This document shows, in pieces, positions 1 through 7,576 of a stretch of DNA of 64,000 bases (the stretch's first letter is position 1; every line of letters starts with the position of its first letter). This DNA comes from Paraburkholderia sediminicola. Its GTDB lineage: Bacteria > Pseudomonadota > Gammaproteobacteria > Burkholderiales > Burkholderiaceae. The notes under the pieces were generated by a model. The model ran no database searches, was not told where the DNA came from, and worked only from the letters and a program-made list of their open reading frames with translations. The position numbers and the translations under genes are program-made. The stretch is from positions 78,514 through 142,513 of the forward strand of contig NZ_CADIKC010000015.1 in the NCBI RefSeq assembly GCF_902859805.1. Reading direction: 5' to 3'.

Positions 1-87
1 CGCCTTCCCCCGAGTTTTGCCACCAGCCTTCGTTACACCACGCTTCCCAGACGCCGCGAGGCTTTGCGCTGCGTTCGATGCCGCCAT
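1..87 (-). CDS. Possible N-terminus of next late gene (partial)
   Basis: An ATG at 87 opens 29 codons that run to the window edge without a stop. The product is rich in Ala, Lys and Gly, like the basic N-terminus of some terminase small subunits, but this is too little to name it. No clear ribosome binding site precedes it; the upstream bases contain two tandem GTTACAC words. It continues the leftward late operon after the gene ending at 233. Could be a chance ORF. Confidence 0.3.
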   Translation of the reverse strand, partial: MAASNAAQSLAASGKRGVTKAGGKTRGKA

Positions 88-232
88 AGGTGTAACGTGT
101 AACGGGATTTTTTTACCCAGTGGAACGGGAGAAACGGGCGCGCGCAATGCCCGCGTTATCGAGGGGTCCCGGGAAGGACCCGCTCAACCCGGGGCCTCCG
201 ACCGGACACCCTCCGCAGTCCCCGCCAGCGGC

Positions 233-910
233 CTAACGGGCCGTTCTGCGGGCCGCGGCGAGCGCGGTTGACAGGTCGCGGTCGATCCATTGATCGACCG
301 TCTGCTTGGCCTTCTTGCCCCAGTTCAACTGCTGTTTGACCGGGAGCGCATCACCGAAACGAATCAACAGTTTCAGTGCACCGAGATGCTTGTCATGCAC
401 ACTGCCGCGCTCAACGCGCTTACGACGCGTCGTGCCTTTGTTCGTCACATCAAGTCGTTGCCAGACACCATTGATACTGCCTTTGGCTGTCTGGATCACA
501 CCGATGTAAATGTCTTTCCGACCTCGCAGCTTGGCCATGATGCCGCGCGGCAACTGACCGTACTGGTTGAGGTTGATGTCCTTCGGATTCAGCAGCGCGG
601 TGCCCGCTAGACGGTGTGCGCCGCCGGTCTCATATGGCTGTAGATACGCCGCTGTTGCGTCCTTCATAAAGACGACGGCGGTCGGCGAACCCTTCTTCGC
701 GCGCTTGATGCCGACGGCTTTTCGCGTGAATGGCGACGGATTCTTGAACGTCTTGACGATGTTTTCGGTCTCGTCGCCCGCCACTCGGTTCGCCGTGAGG
801 TTCACACCTTGGGCGATCGCGAATGGCAACTGGCGACGAATGAAATCGTCGAGGCCGCGCGCGATCTCGTTCGCGTTCGATGAGACGCGGATTGTGATTA
901 CGCCGGCCAT
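233..910 (-). CDS. Phage late protein, possible minor tail or neck protein
   Basis: The 225-residue product is basic and begins MAGVITIRV, followed by an N-terminal half with amphipathic helix character (about residues 15-60). It resembles phage tail-completion or minor tail proteins in size, charge and position in the late operon, but I see no diagnostic motif, so the role is inferred from context. It overlaps the upstream small gene by 13 bases, consistent with coupled translation. A 145-base gap follows it before the next possible late gene. Confidence 0.75.
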   Translation of the reverse strand: MAGVITIRVSSNANEIARGLDDFIRRQLPFAIAQGVNLTANRVAGDETENIVKTFKNPSPFTRKAVGIKRAKKGSPTAVVFMKDATAAYLQPYETGGAHRLAGTALLNPKDINLNQYGQLPRGIMAKLRGRKDIYIGVIQTAKGSINGVWQRLDVTNKGTTRRKRVERGSVHDKHLGALKLLIRFGDALPVKQQLNWGKKAKQTVDQWIDRDLSTALAAARRTAR

Positions 911-1149
911 GCTGCGGAGCGAACGCTTGCATCGGGCTCAGCTTCGAAGAAGGGAATCGCGGGGATCTGCAGAGAATCACGTCCGACGGGAAAAGCCTGC
1001 ACAGCAATATCGTTCGTGTCTTCGTCGTACAGGCCGATTACGAGGCTGACCGTCGGCTTCGCGAAGAACGGGGCTCGCACGAGGACGCTTTCACCGAGGC
1101 GCGGGCGCGCGATGTTGGGCGCGGCGCCCTTGGACTTCGGTTTGTTCAT
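898..1149 (-). CDS. Small phage late protein, unknown function
   Basis: An 83-residue protein beginning MNKPKSKG. The ATG at 1149 was chosen because a purine-rich GAAGGCAAG stretch lies just upstream; a longer reading from 1185 has no such site. The middle is hydrophobic and beta-rich and the basic N-terminus looks disordered. Its stop overlaps the start of the next late gene. No family recognised. Confidence 0.7.
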   Translation of the reverse strand: MNKPKSKGAAPNIARPRLGESVLVRAPFFAKPTVSLVIGLYDEDTNDIAVQAFPVGRDSLQIPAIPFFEAEPDASVRSAAWPA

Positions 1150-1186
1150 CACTTGCCTTCTCGTGATTCGTTCATCGTGCGGCAAT

Positions 1187-1262
1187 TGGTTGCGGGGGCA
1201 GGAATTGAACCTGCTGCTCTCGGGTTATGAGCCCGATGGTCTGCCGGTGGCGTACACCCGCA
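1187..1262 (-). tRNA. tRNA-Met-like (anticodon CAT), irregular D arm
   Basis: On the minus strand 76 nt fit canonical tRNA numbering, with an encoded CCA. A five-base-pair anticodon stem (TCGGG/CCCGA) holds the loop CTCATAA, so the anticodon is CAT. The T arm is a perfect GCAGG/CCTGC stem with a TTCAATT loop. The acceptor pairs in six of seven positions. The D arm is poor: position 8 is G rather than T and the 10-13/22-25 stem does not pair, though G18 G19 are present. It may be a functional phage tRNA with an odd D arm or a decayed one. It sits between two late genes. Confidence 0.6.
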
Positions 1263-1281
1263 ATGGGCAAAGAAAAATCGC

Positions 1282-1581
1282 TTAGCTGGCGTCGGTTGCG
1301 TCCGGAGCCGCTGCCGGCACAGGATCGGCGATGGGTTCGACGACAACGGCGGCCGGCGGATCGCACGGCGAGATATCGAAGTAGTACGTCTTGCCGATGA
1401 CCAGTTGCTCGGTCGCCGAAGGATTGTCGATCGTGAATTGCGCCATACCGGTGGGCGTGGCCTTCTGAAACTTCTGATCTTCTGGCAGCGTCGGGTCGTA
1501 TTCGCAGCTGAAAATCGCCTGCGCACCGCCCCACTGTTGGGCGATGACCGAACTCAACCTCATCTTGGCGCGAATGCTCAT
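1282..1581 (-). CDS. First gene of the late operon, unknown function
   Basis: A 99-residue protein starting MSIRAKM; the ATG at 1581 has a CGGAG site seven bases upstream and lies just after the terminator hairpin at 1602-1634. The C-terminal 30 residues are Ala/Pro/Val/Asp-rich and probably disordered; the rest looks beta-rich. It is the first gene downstream of the strong leftward promoter at 1669-1696, so expression probably depends on read-through of the terminator. No family recognised. Confidence 0.7.
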   Translation of the reverse strand: MSIRAKMRLSSVIAQQWGGAQAIFSCEYDPTLPEDQKFQKATPTGMAQFTIDNPSATEQLVIGKTYYFDISPCDPPAAVVVEPIADPVPAAAPDATDAS

Positions 1582-1601
1582 GATTTGCTCCGGGTAAACG
1601 G

Positions 1602-1634
1602 AAAAAGCCCCGGTCGGAAGCGACTCGGGGCTTT
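1602..1634 (-). terminator. Rho-independent terminator in the late leader
   Basis: Read leftward, AAAGCCCCG and CGGGGCTTT form a nine-pair stem that ends in a run of T. It lies about 30-60 bases downstream of the predicted late transcription start and before the first late gene, the same arrangement as lambda pR'-tR'. Confidence 0.85.
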
Positions 1635-1668
1635 GGAGACACTTATTCACAGTGTCAGATTGATGCGT

Positions 1669-1696
1669 ATATTAACGTCGATTTTACGGAAGTCAA
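1669..1696 (-). promoter_or_regulatory. Predicted late promoter (sigma-70 type)
   Basis: Leftward -35 TTGACT and -10 TAATAT are separated by 16 bases, close to consensus on both boxes. It sits between the stop of the Q-position gene (1708) and the terminator at 1602-1634, so it would make a short leader RNA unless transcription is antiterminated. A small inverted repeat, ACACT...AGTGT, follows in the leader. Confidence 0.75.
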
Positions 1697-1707
1697 CTAT
1701 TTGTCCG

Positions 1708-2394
1708 TCAAGGCCTAACGAAATCGAGACCGCTAAGTAGTTCATCGGCGTGCTTCCGCGCCTTCGATTCGATGCCGTCGACCGCTGTAGCAACCTCGGG
1801 CAGAAGTTCGGATTCGTTCGGTACATCTGCGACACCATCGCCGGCCGCGACTCGCTTGCGTTTAGCTTCCTTCGATTTCTTCGGCTTTGCGGTGCCGAGA
1901 AACCAGTGCTTGATTACTTCCCAGTGCGCGTAAGCAGTGCGCTCGGCAACCCCGCACTTGATTGCGAGTGCTTTGATCTCGATCTTGATGCCAGTCGCCT
2001 TCTCGACAAGCCCGCGACGCAACTGGTAATGCACGATTGTGCCGGACGGCAGGATCGACATTGCAGCCTGCTCGAGCGTGCGGATCGCTTCCTGATATTC
2101 CGGGTTTGGCGTATGTCCGCAGCAGCATGCACGGCCACAAGCGCACGGCGACGAACGCGGCGCGAATCGTGCAACAAGCACAGCCCGTTCAATGGCCGTT
2201 AGTTCCTCGAGCTCGCGGCGGATCATGCCTGCCTGGGCGGCGCCGTCGTTGCCGCTCAGCCCCTTACCCGTACGTGGCGACGGCGCGGCCATCCTGTCCA
2301 CGGCCGAACGGTCGCGTGTCTGCATGGAATAGCTGAAGGCGAATATCATCGCGTCCTGCGCCGAGCGGAAGAGTTTCTGTTCTGTGTCGATCAT
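1708..2394 (-). CDS. Cys-rich helix-turn-helix protein in the Q (late regulator) position
   Basis: A 228-residue protein. The ATG at 2394 has an AAGGAAACC ribosome site and overlaps the stop of the upstream gene. A cysteine cluster (CACGRACCCGH, about residues 82-92) suggests metal binding, and a helix-turn-helix-like segment follows around residues 140-165 (GVAERTAYAHWEVIKHWF), then a basic tail. It is the last gene of the early leftward operon and is followed at once by a strong promoter with a terminator just downstream. By position it is a candidate late antiterminator or activator; I see no sequence proof that it belongs to a known Q family. Confidence 0.8.
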   Translation of the reverse strand: MIDTEQKLFRSAQDAMIFAFSYSMQTRDRSAVDRMAAPSPRTGKGLSGNDGAAQAGMIRRELEELTAIERAVLVARFAPRSSPCACGRACCCGHTPNPEYQEAIRTLEQAAMSILPSGTIVHYQLRRGLVEKATGIKIEIKALAIKCGVAERTAYAHWEVIKHWFLGTAKPKKSKEAKRKRVAAGDGVADVPNESELLPEVATAVDGIESKARKHADELLSGLDFVRP

Positions 2395-2579
2395 GTGGTT
2401 TCCTTGTATTTCGCGCAGCGCTTTCCGTATTTCCTGCCTTTCCTGCAAACCCGCTTCAGCGTCCCGAGATGATCCTTGCGAAGCACCGCGTGCACACAAC
2501 CGACGCAGCGCTCGCCCCGTTTCCGCTCGAGCACGTCGGCCGGGTCGAGGAACTCCCATTCCTCAAGCGGCGCGGTCAT
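2391..2579 (-). CDS. Small Cys-rich phage protein, possible zinc finger
   Basis: A 62-residue basic protein with four cysteines arranged as CVGC and two further single cysteines, so a small zinc-binding fold is plausible. The ATG at 2579 overlaps the upstream stop (TGATG) and its own stop overlaps the next ATG, typical of this compact early operon. Function unknown. Confidence 0.75.
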   Translation of the reverse strand: MTAPLEEWEFLDPADVLERKRGERCVGCVHAVLRKDHLGTLKRVCRKGRKYGKRCAKYKETT

Positions 2580-3181
2580 CACCTGAAGGTGGACGACGGG
2601 CCGTACAGAGCAATTGTGAGAGGATCACGCCGAGCCAATTTGCCCTCCCGCTCCAACCGTTTAAACGTCGTGCGCGCGATTCGGGCGGCGGCCAGATCAG
2701 GTCTTTCGCGCTTCATTCGCTTCCAGTAGTCGCTGTACACCTCCGCGCGCGGCTTGCGCGGAGGCTTGGCTTTGTCCTCTCCGGCGCCCGCGGCATAGAT
2801 CGGCGCATGTGGGCCGTCCTTTCTGGGTGCCCAACCGACGATCCGGACCTGCGCGCGGAAATGCTGGATGAACGCCCCTGCGGTCTGATTCGATACGCCC
2901 GCACGCGCCGCCAGTTCGATCCGGGTACCGCGCTTCTTCTTAAGCGCAGCCCACAGCGCGACAAACGCCGGCCGTGTATCAGATGTGCCGCGTGCCTGGC
3001 GGCGCCGCGGCAGACCGAGCGCATCGGCGCGCATCTGGACGCCTCGTTCCGACCGTCCCGGCAGGCGTGCAATGCTCACTTTCAGCGGAGTGCGCAGTTT
3101 CCAGATCTCGCGGAGTATCTCGTCTTCCGAATCCAGCCATTTCATGGCGCGGCCGCACCGCGCACGCTGTTGATCATCCAT
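2579..3181 (-). CDS. Phage DNA-binding-like protein, unknown role
   Basis: A 200-residue very basic protein. The ATG at 3181 has GGAGAG upstream and overlaps the preceding gene. Residues 13-60 (KWLDSEDEILREIW...) look like a SANT/Myb or sigma-like helical DNA-binding segment with a helix-turn-helix around SERGVQMRADALGLP. A second helical region near residues 85-110 resembles a winged helix. Another possible start is the Met at residue 13. It is part of the overlapping early operon. Function not known. Confidence 0.75.
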   Translation of the reverse strand: MDDQQRARCGRAMKWLDSEDEILREIWKLRTPLKVSIARLPGRSERGVQMRADALGLPRRRQARGTSDTRPAFVALWAALKKKRGTRIELAARAGVSNQTAGAFIQHFRAQVRIVGWAPRKDGPHAPIYAAGAGEDKAKPPRKPRAEVYSDYWKRMKRERPDLAAARIARTTFKRLEREGKLARRDPLTIALYGPSSTFR

Positions 3182-3638
3182 CGATCTCTCCGACTGATTC
3201 GTCCGGTGCTCCGTCGCGGACGGTCGACCATTCCCTGTATGCGCGCCGCCACGTCGAGCACTTCAGCAGATGCGACGCGCCGCCGAAATCAAGCCAGTGA
3301 TGACAGAGACCGCACCCTGGTACCGTGTACCTGTCATCTGCCTTCCGCGCGCCGCCCTTCCCGTGTGCACTCTCGTTGCTGTGACATGGCACGATCGTCT
3401 CCTCGGGATCGCGCCGCCGGCAGAGCCCGGGCACGCGCAAATAGCAGAGCTGGTCACGACAGGCGTTGCGCATCTTCGCGTCGTGCCAACTGCGCTTCTT
3501 CCTCGCTTTGCGCTTGAATGGCGACTTCACGAGCAGCTGTGTGCGCGTCAACGAGCTGTTCGGCGCCGGGCGGCGGCCGATCGGCGCGCTGCGCTTGAGC
3601 GGCGTCTTGCTAATCAGCGGTTTCTTGCGAGTCAGCAT
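3174..3638 (-). CDS. DUF1364 phage protein, predicted HNH-like nuclease
   Basis: 154 residues. The N-terminal 50 are basic and Lys/Arg-rich. From about residue 55 the sequence matches the DUF1364 pattern: MRNACRDQLCYLRVPGLC, then CHSNESAHGKG, then CGLCHHWLD. These cysteines and histidines form a zinc site with an HNH-type catalytic centre in the YbcO/Ref-like family, which sits in the ninR-type region of lambdoid phages. A role in recombination or DNA processing is therefore likely. It overlaps both neighbours by a few bases. Confidence 0.85.
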   Translation of the reverse strand: MLTRKKPLISKTPLKRSAPIGRRPAPNSSLTRTQLLVKSPFKRKARKKRSWHDAKMRNACRDQLCYLRVPGLCRRRDPEETIVPCHSNESAHGKGGARKADDRYTVPGCGLCHHWLDFGGASHLLKCSTWRRAYREWSTVRDGAPDESVGEIDG

Positions 3639-3985
3639 GGCTCGTCCCGCAACTGGACGACGCCGTCGAGGCGCACGCGGTTGCTGTCCGGCGGGAATGC
3701 GGGAAGCGGCACGCGCTGGTTGAAATGCAGCGGCACGCGCAGTTCGACCTCGCCACTCTCGAGGCGTGGCCAGTTATCCGGCGGGATGATCCACGCGGGC
3801 AGGCGCACGTATGCCGAGTAGCTGACGCGCAATCCGCGGCGCAGGCTATTGCGGAACTTCCACGGCGAATGCGAGAACGCGCGCACCAGCTCGACGACGT
3901 CGCACTGGATCAGACATGGCGGCCGCTCCTTTTGCGGTACGCCGTACACCGTGAAAGCTGCAGGGACGATAAAGGTCATTTTCAT
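3632..3985 (-). CDS. Phage protein, unknown
   Basis: 117 residues beginning MKMTFIVPAAFTVYGVPQ. The start lies one base past the upstream stop and the end overlaps the DUF1364 gene by 7 bases. Length and the N-terminal VYGVPQ recall RusA-type Holliday junction resolvases, which begin with a similar beta-strand, and the position fits, but the conserved acidic cluster is not evident here. I leave it unnamed. Confidence 0.7.
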   Translation of the reverse strand: MKMTFIVPAAFTVYGVPQKERPPCLIQCDVVELVRAFSHSPWKFRNSLRRGLRVSYSAYVRLPAWIIPPDNWPRLESGEVELRVPLHFNQRVPLPAFPPDSNRVRLDGVVQLRDEPC

Positions 3986-3987
3986 GG

Positions 3988-4332
3988 TCAGACGATCATC
4001 CGCAGAGCGCGCTTAATACGCTTGACCCACTCGTCGCCATAAAGAATCAGCGGCCGGGCATCCTTGAGTTCCCGCAACAAGTCGCCCCATTCCGCAATCA
4101 CATCGAGCGTGTTTCGGTGATTGCTTCGTGAATGCTTGAGCTCGGTTTCTAACCCGTGTTTGGCTTCTACGATCGCAGCGAACGCCTCGTTACCACCTTC
4201 GATTTCCGCGGCCGCCGCTTCGAGCTGCTCAGCAACAATTTCGAAGCCGCTACTACGCATCGCTACGGCCGACGCGCGAAGCGTGACGGGATCGATCAGA
4301 TATTTCCGGTCTTTTTCGCTGAGGCTCACCAT
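3988..4332 (-). CDS. Phage protein with predicted coiled coil, unknown
   Basis: 114 residues, mostly helical. Residues 25-80 are Ala/Glu/Leu-rich and likely form a coiled coil, followed by a short tail ending RIKRALRMIV. The start overlaps the upstream gene by 7 bases. No family recognised. Confidence 0.7.
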   Translation of the reverse strand: MVSLSEKDRKYLIDPVTLRASAVAMRSSGFEIVAEQLEAAAAEIEGGNEAFAAIVEAKHGLETELKHSRSNHRNTLDVIAEWGDLLRELKDARPLILYGDEWVKRIKRALRMIV

Positions 4333-4643
4333 TCACCTCCGAGGCCATTCAGCTTCATCAGCACGTATGGGGCGTTCGCTTCACTCGAATCACGGTAGAC
4401 GCCGCGCGCGATCGCGCCGACGAGATACAGCAGATAGATACGCTGCGTAACGCGGGCCCATTGCTCGAGCTGCGCGCCGCCCTGCGGTACCGGCGCCGCC
4501 GGCGCGCATTGCGGGCGAAGCTTCTCCGGCAGTAGTTCGATGAGCTCCGCATGCTGGGCCCGCAGCACTGCGGTTGCATCGGTCGCCGCCGCCGCGGTGA
4601 TGGCGGTCGGCTCCGGATCGCCGAACATGTCGAGCTGGCTCAT
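4326..4643 (-). CDS. Phage protein, unknown
   Basis: 105 residues beginning MSQLDMFGDPEP, an N-terminus common in small phage proteins of unknown role. The middle is Ala/Pro-rich and the C-terminal third is helical (VTQRIYLLYLVGAIARGVY) and may be membrane-associated or a buried helix. The start overlaps the upstream stop by four bases (ATGA). Confidence 0.7.
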   Translation of the reverse strand: MSQLDMFGDPEPTAITAAAATDATAVLRAQHAELIELLPEKLRPQCAPAAPVPQGGAQLEQWARVTQRIYLLYLVGAIARGVYRDSSEANAPYVLMKLNGLGGEW

Positions 4644-4855
4644 GATGCTTTGAACGCGCCAATTCGCTCGCCCAAGATCACCGAGTATTCGGTCATCACG
4701 CGATATTGAGCAACGAGACGGCCGCGCTCATCGTCGGGCAGTCCAGCGAACACGGGATTCGAATCGATGAAAACCTTGAGCGCGGTTCGCTTGAAATCAA
4801 GTTCGGTTTTCTCGTCGACGACGCGCTGTTGATGGGGAGCGTATGACATGTCCAT
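4640..4855 (-). CDS. Small conserved-type phage protein, unknown
   Basis: 71 residues of the pattern PHQQRVVDEKTELD...FIDSNPVF...YSVILGERI, which I recognise as a type found in many unrelated temperate phages, usually near replication or early genes, without known function. It is predicted to be two helices. A 22-base gap separates it from the upstream nuclease gene. Confidence 0.75.
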   Translation of the reverse strand: MDMSYAPHQQRVVDEKTELDFKRTALKVFIDSNPVFAGLPDDERGRLVAQYRVMTEYSVILGERIGAFKAS

Positions 4856-4877
4856 TTTTCCGGAATGATTTGAGGGG

Positions 4878-5507
4878 TTACCAGCTGCGGCTGGTGAGGT
4901 CTTCGACGCGCCACGTGCGCCGGCTACCTCGGCCGACGGCGTGGATCGCGATGAATCGAAATGGGAATTGCGCGGCCGCGATCTTCGTCTTGGCCCGCGC
5001 GTCGTCTGTCCATCGCCCTTTCACTTCGCGGAACTCAAGCTGGCCAGCCGCGGTGATGACGGGAAAGTCGATGGTGATGAACGTGTTGTCAGCGAGACGC
5101 AGCTTGATGGCCTCGAACCGGTAGAACAGGATCTCGCCGGCGTGAAGCTGTGGCTTGAGCACTTCCTCTTCATAGGCCGTCTCGGTCTTGTTCTGCTTGC
5201 CGCGCGGCATACGGCCGAGCTGCTGCATACGTTCGATCGGCGAAAGGCTCGGTGCGTTGCGCCAGTCGGCCAGCACGCGTTCAACTTCTACGCCCAGACC
5301 TAGCGCTACAGTGGATGCCTGCATGAACGCTGCTGCGGTTTCCGCAGCGTCATACTGTGCCAGCCGCTTTATTGCGCCATCGAGCGGGACTGGCTCGGTC
5401 GACGCGAGGCGCGCCGCCGCACCCGCGATCTGCTCGCGGATCCGCGCGGTACCGACGCAGCCGTCGGCGATCGCGCTCTCAGGGAAGCGGACGGCACTCT
5501 TGCTCAT
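4878..5507 (-). CDS. Predicted PD-(D/E)XK-type phage nuclease (DUF1064-like)
   Basis: 209 residues. The first 90 are helical. From residue 100 (MPRGKQNKTETAYEEEV) the protein resembles DUF1064-type phage endonucleases: a strand with an acidic residue (FITIDFPVI, about 140-150), then FREVKGRW (about 158-165) carrying the E-V-K of a PD-(D/E)XK core, then a conserved K and a strand FRFIAIHA. A Holliday junction or structure-specific nuclease role is likely from the family; the family call is mine from pattern only. Confidence 0.7.
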   Translation of the reverse strand: MSKSAVRFPESAIADGCVGTARIREQIAGAAARLASTEPVPLDGAIKRLAQYDAAETAAAFMQASTVALGLGVEVERVLADWRNAPSLSPIERMQQLGRMPRGKQNKTETAYEEEVLKPQLHAGEILFYRFEAIKLRLADNTFITIDFPVITAAGQLEFREVKGRWTDDARAKTKIAAAQFPFRFIAIHAVGRGSRRTWRVEDLTSRSW

Positions 5508-5776
5508 GCAGGTACCTCATCGAGCTGCTCGTCGAGCACCGGAACGCCGCTGATCGGGCGCAGCCAATCGTCAGCGGCATGAACTTCGCGATTAAATCCC
5601 TCGCGCTCGCCGTCTGAAGATAGAAAGCGCAACGGCTCGCGACTGCGCACCAACCAGATAACCCCAAACTCTGGGTGCATTGCGTAGAAGCTCACCACCT
5701 CGACAACCGGCGGCCGATCGTGGCGCGTATAGAGACCACGCACGGCATATGCGAGATCACCCTCTTTGCAGTTCAT
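5504..5776 (-). CDS. Phage protein, unknown
   Basis: 90 residues beginning MNCKEGDLAYAVRG, beta-rich with a conserved-looking IWLVRSREPL segment. The opening resembles a small SH3-like barrel often found in phage early regions. ATGA overlaps join it to both neighbouring genes. Function unknown. Confidence 0.7.
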   Translation of the reverse strand: MNCKEGDLAYAVRGLYTRHDRPPVVEVVSFYAMHPEFGVIWLVRSREPLRFLSSDGEREGFNREVHAADDWLRPISGVPVLDEQLDEVPA

Positions 5777-6189
5777 ACGCCTCCCTTCTTGGCGGCGCGC
5801 CGCCGGTCATCAATCGATTTGTTGATCTGGGTCTGGCCGAAGCCGTCAGTCGCTCGGATGCCCTCGCCGCAATGCGGGCATGCCGGCACCATGCTGTGAC
5901 TGCGCCATGCCCGCTCCACGATCTGGGCGGCGCGCAGGTGCACGCCACGCAATTCCGCCTCGGCCTGGCGCTTTTCGCGAGATGCGATCTTCGTGAGCGC
6001 GCGTTCGTACTGGTCGAGCATGTTCGCCACGACCCAGAACGGCGAAAGCTGGATGCCGCAGTCGTCGCACCTGACGAACTGGCCCTTGTCGTCCAGCGTC
6101 ATGTGGCGATGGCTGCACTCGTCCTGCGGCCTGACGATCCGCCGGTCGCGCGTGAAGCGCAGATCCTCGATATCGATGACGTTGCTCAT
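5773..6189 (-). CDS. Zinc-ribbon phage protein
   Basis: 138 residues. The ATG at 6189 is preceded by GGAAGGG. Two cysteine pairs are visible: C-x20-CDDC near residues 26-50 and CPHC near 105, separated by a long helix with coiled-coil character (about 60-100). This suggests a two-part zinc-binding fold. Role unknown. Confidence 0.7.
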   Translation of the reverse strand: MSNVIDIEDLRFTRDRRIVRPQDECSHRHMTLDDKGQFVRCDDCGIQLSPFWVVANMLDQYERALTKIASREKRQAEAELRGVHLRAAQIVERAWRSHSMVPACPHCGEGIRATDGFGQTQINKSIDDRRRAAKKGGV

Positions 6190-6485
6190 ACGCGGTTTCC
6201 CTTCCACCAGCGAATGACACGCTGGAACGTCGGCTTGCGCCGCGGTGCCGGCGGCCGCTGATCCCAGTACCGCCCATTCGGGCCACAAGGCTCGCCGGCG
6301 GCGCGCATGACCTGACAGCTATCGACTTGTCCGTAAACCGGGTCGCGACGCGAATGCGGATGGAAGCAAGCCATTGGAAGACCCGGCGGTGGATTGGGCT
6401 TTGAATAGCGGCACGTGACGCACAGGTGGCGAACGCCCACTTCAGCGGTCGCCCACTGTTCCGAAGGGGAAAATTTTTCGGTCAT
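6186..6485 (-). CDS. Small Cys-rich phage protein, unknown
   Basis: 99 residues with CVTC near residue 22 and further Cys at about 40, 57 and 67, a spacing that suggests a metal site. The C-terminus is basic and Trp-containing (RWWKGNRV). The ATG at 6485 overlaps the stop of the O-like gene. Function unknown. Confidence 0.7.
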   Translation of the reverse strand: MTEKFSPSEQWATAEVGVRHLCVTCRYSKPNPPPGLPMACFHPHSRRDPVYGQVDSCQVMRAAGEPCGPNGRYWDQRPPAPRRKPTFQRVIRWWKGNRV

Positions 6486-7576
6486 GATGCGTAGTCGTCC
6501 ACAGGCATCAGCGCGTCGCCAAACGTCTTGCGGGCGAGCTGGTAGAGGTCGAGCTGGTTGAAGCGCTGCGCGTCGCTGAGCACGAACTCGATTGCCCGCG
6601 GCTCGCGCGAGGCCTTCGCCACCAGCACCCGGTAATACCGCCAGTCCTCGTCCGGTTTGCGCGTTCGCTGCGCCAGCTCGGCGCCGCGAGCGTCGACGCC
6701 GTCGGGCGTCCGGTACCAGTCTTCGGTTTCGACGCTCGCAGCGGCAGGCGTCGCGGTCGCCGGCGGCGCGAGCACCTGGTCGATGAACGTCGACACGAAA
6801 CCGGCGTATGTCGGTCGGTCGTCGGTATCTCGCTTGCGCGCCGCCACGGCTGCCGTGTGGGCTGCACGCAGCTGCTCGGCCGTCACGCCCTTGCCGATCC
6901 ACGTCAGCACGTGGACGCGATCGCGGCTTCGGTCGATCGTCAGATCCTTCCCGCGTTGTCGCTCGAGGTCGATCAACAGATCGGTGAGCTCGCGTTCGGT
7001 GTTTTCGGGTTTGCTTATTTTTTGAGCAGCAGCGGCAGCGTCGTTTTCGGCCTCGCGTGCTGCTGCTTTCTCTGCAGGGTTAACTGCAGTATTAGACTGA
7101 ACCTCCTTCAGTGCCTTTCTGTCGTTAGGTTCAGTGCCTTCTGGAACGACGTTCAGTGCCTTTTCCGGAGGCACTGAACCTGCTTCAGTGCCTTTATCCA
7201 CAAGCTGCTGAACCTCGTTCAGTGCCTTTTTGTTACGACCCGTTTTTGAAGGCACTGAAGTACGTTCAGTGCCTCGAATCTCCCGATCCGGCAACTCGAA
7301 ACCATCGGGCACGCGCGGATAATATTGATTGCGCGCCCATCTCTGACCACCGTATCCGTGCTTCTGAACGATCAGCCATCCGAGTGCGGCCGCATCCTGC
7401 AGGTGCGTGACGACCGAACGCTCGGAAAGGCCTGTCTCGGTCGCGAGAAGCGCCGTCGACGGGTATGCAGGCTCACCAGCATCGTTGACGTGGCAGGACA
7501 GCGTGAGGAGCACGTGCCGCGTGGTCGACGGCAACGGCGAGCTGATGATGGCGTGGCGCCATGTCCATGGCTTCAT
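6482..7576 (-). CDS. O-like phage replication initiator with winged-helix domain
   Basis: 364 residues. The N-terminal 95 form a winged-helix domain of the phage O/RepA type (MKPWTWRHAII...LLATETGLSERSVVTHLQDAAALGW). Residues 100-185 are a low-complexity linker whose DNA carries eight copies of an 11-bp word (7107-7274), as in lambda O where the origin lies inside the gene. The C-terminal half is helical and resembles helicase-loader-interacting tails. The start overlaps the upstream nuclease gene (ATGA). Role as initiator is inferred from domain, linker and iterons. Confidence 0.8.
   Translation of the reverse strand: MKPWTWRHAIISSPLPSTTRHVLLTLSCHVNDAGEPAYPSTALLATETGLSERSVVTHLQDAAALGWLIVQKHGYGGQRWARNQYYPRVPDGFELPDREIRGTERTSVPSKTGRNKKALNEVQQLVDKGTEAGSVPPEKALNVVPEGTEPNDRKALKEVQSNTAVNPAEKAAAREAENDAAAAAQKISKPENTERELTDLLIDLERQRGKDLTIDRSRDRVHVLTWIGKGVTAEQLRAAHTAAVAARKRDTDDRPTYAGFVSTFIDQVLAPPATATPAAASVETEDWYRTPDGVDARGAELAQRTRKPDEDWRYYRVLVAKASREPRAIEFVLSDAQRFNQLDLYQLARKTFGDALMPVDDYAS
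7107..7274. repeat. Iteron cluster, probable phage replication origin
   Basis: Eight copies of TTCAGTGCCTT or a 10-base core lie here: direct at 7107, 7130, 7152, 7184, 7218 and 7265 (last one 10 bases), and inverted at 7169 and 7249. Copies fall in different reading phases of the host gene (giving KAL, EGTE, GSVP and similar), so selection acts on DNA rather than protein. Placement inside the O-like gene mirrors the lambda origin. Confidence 0.8.
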
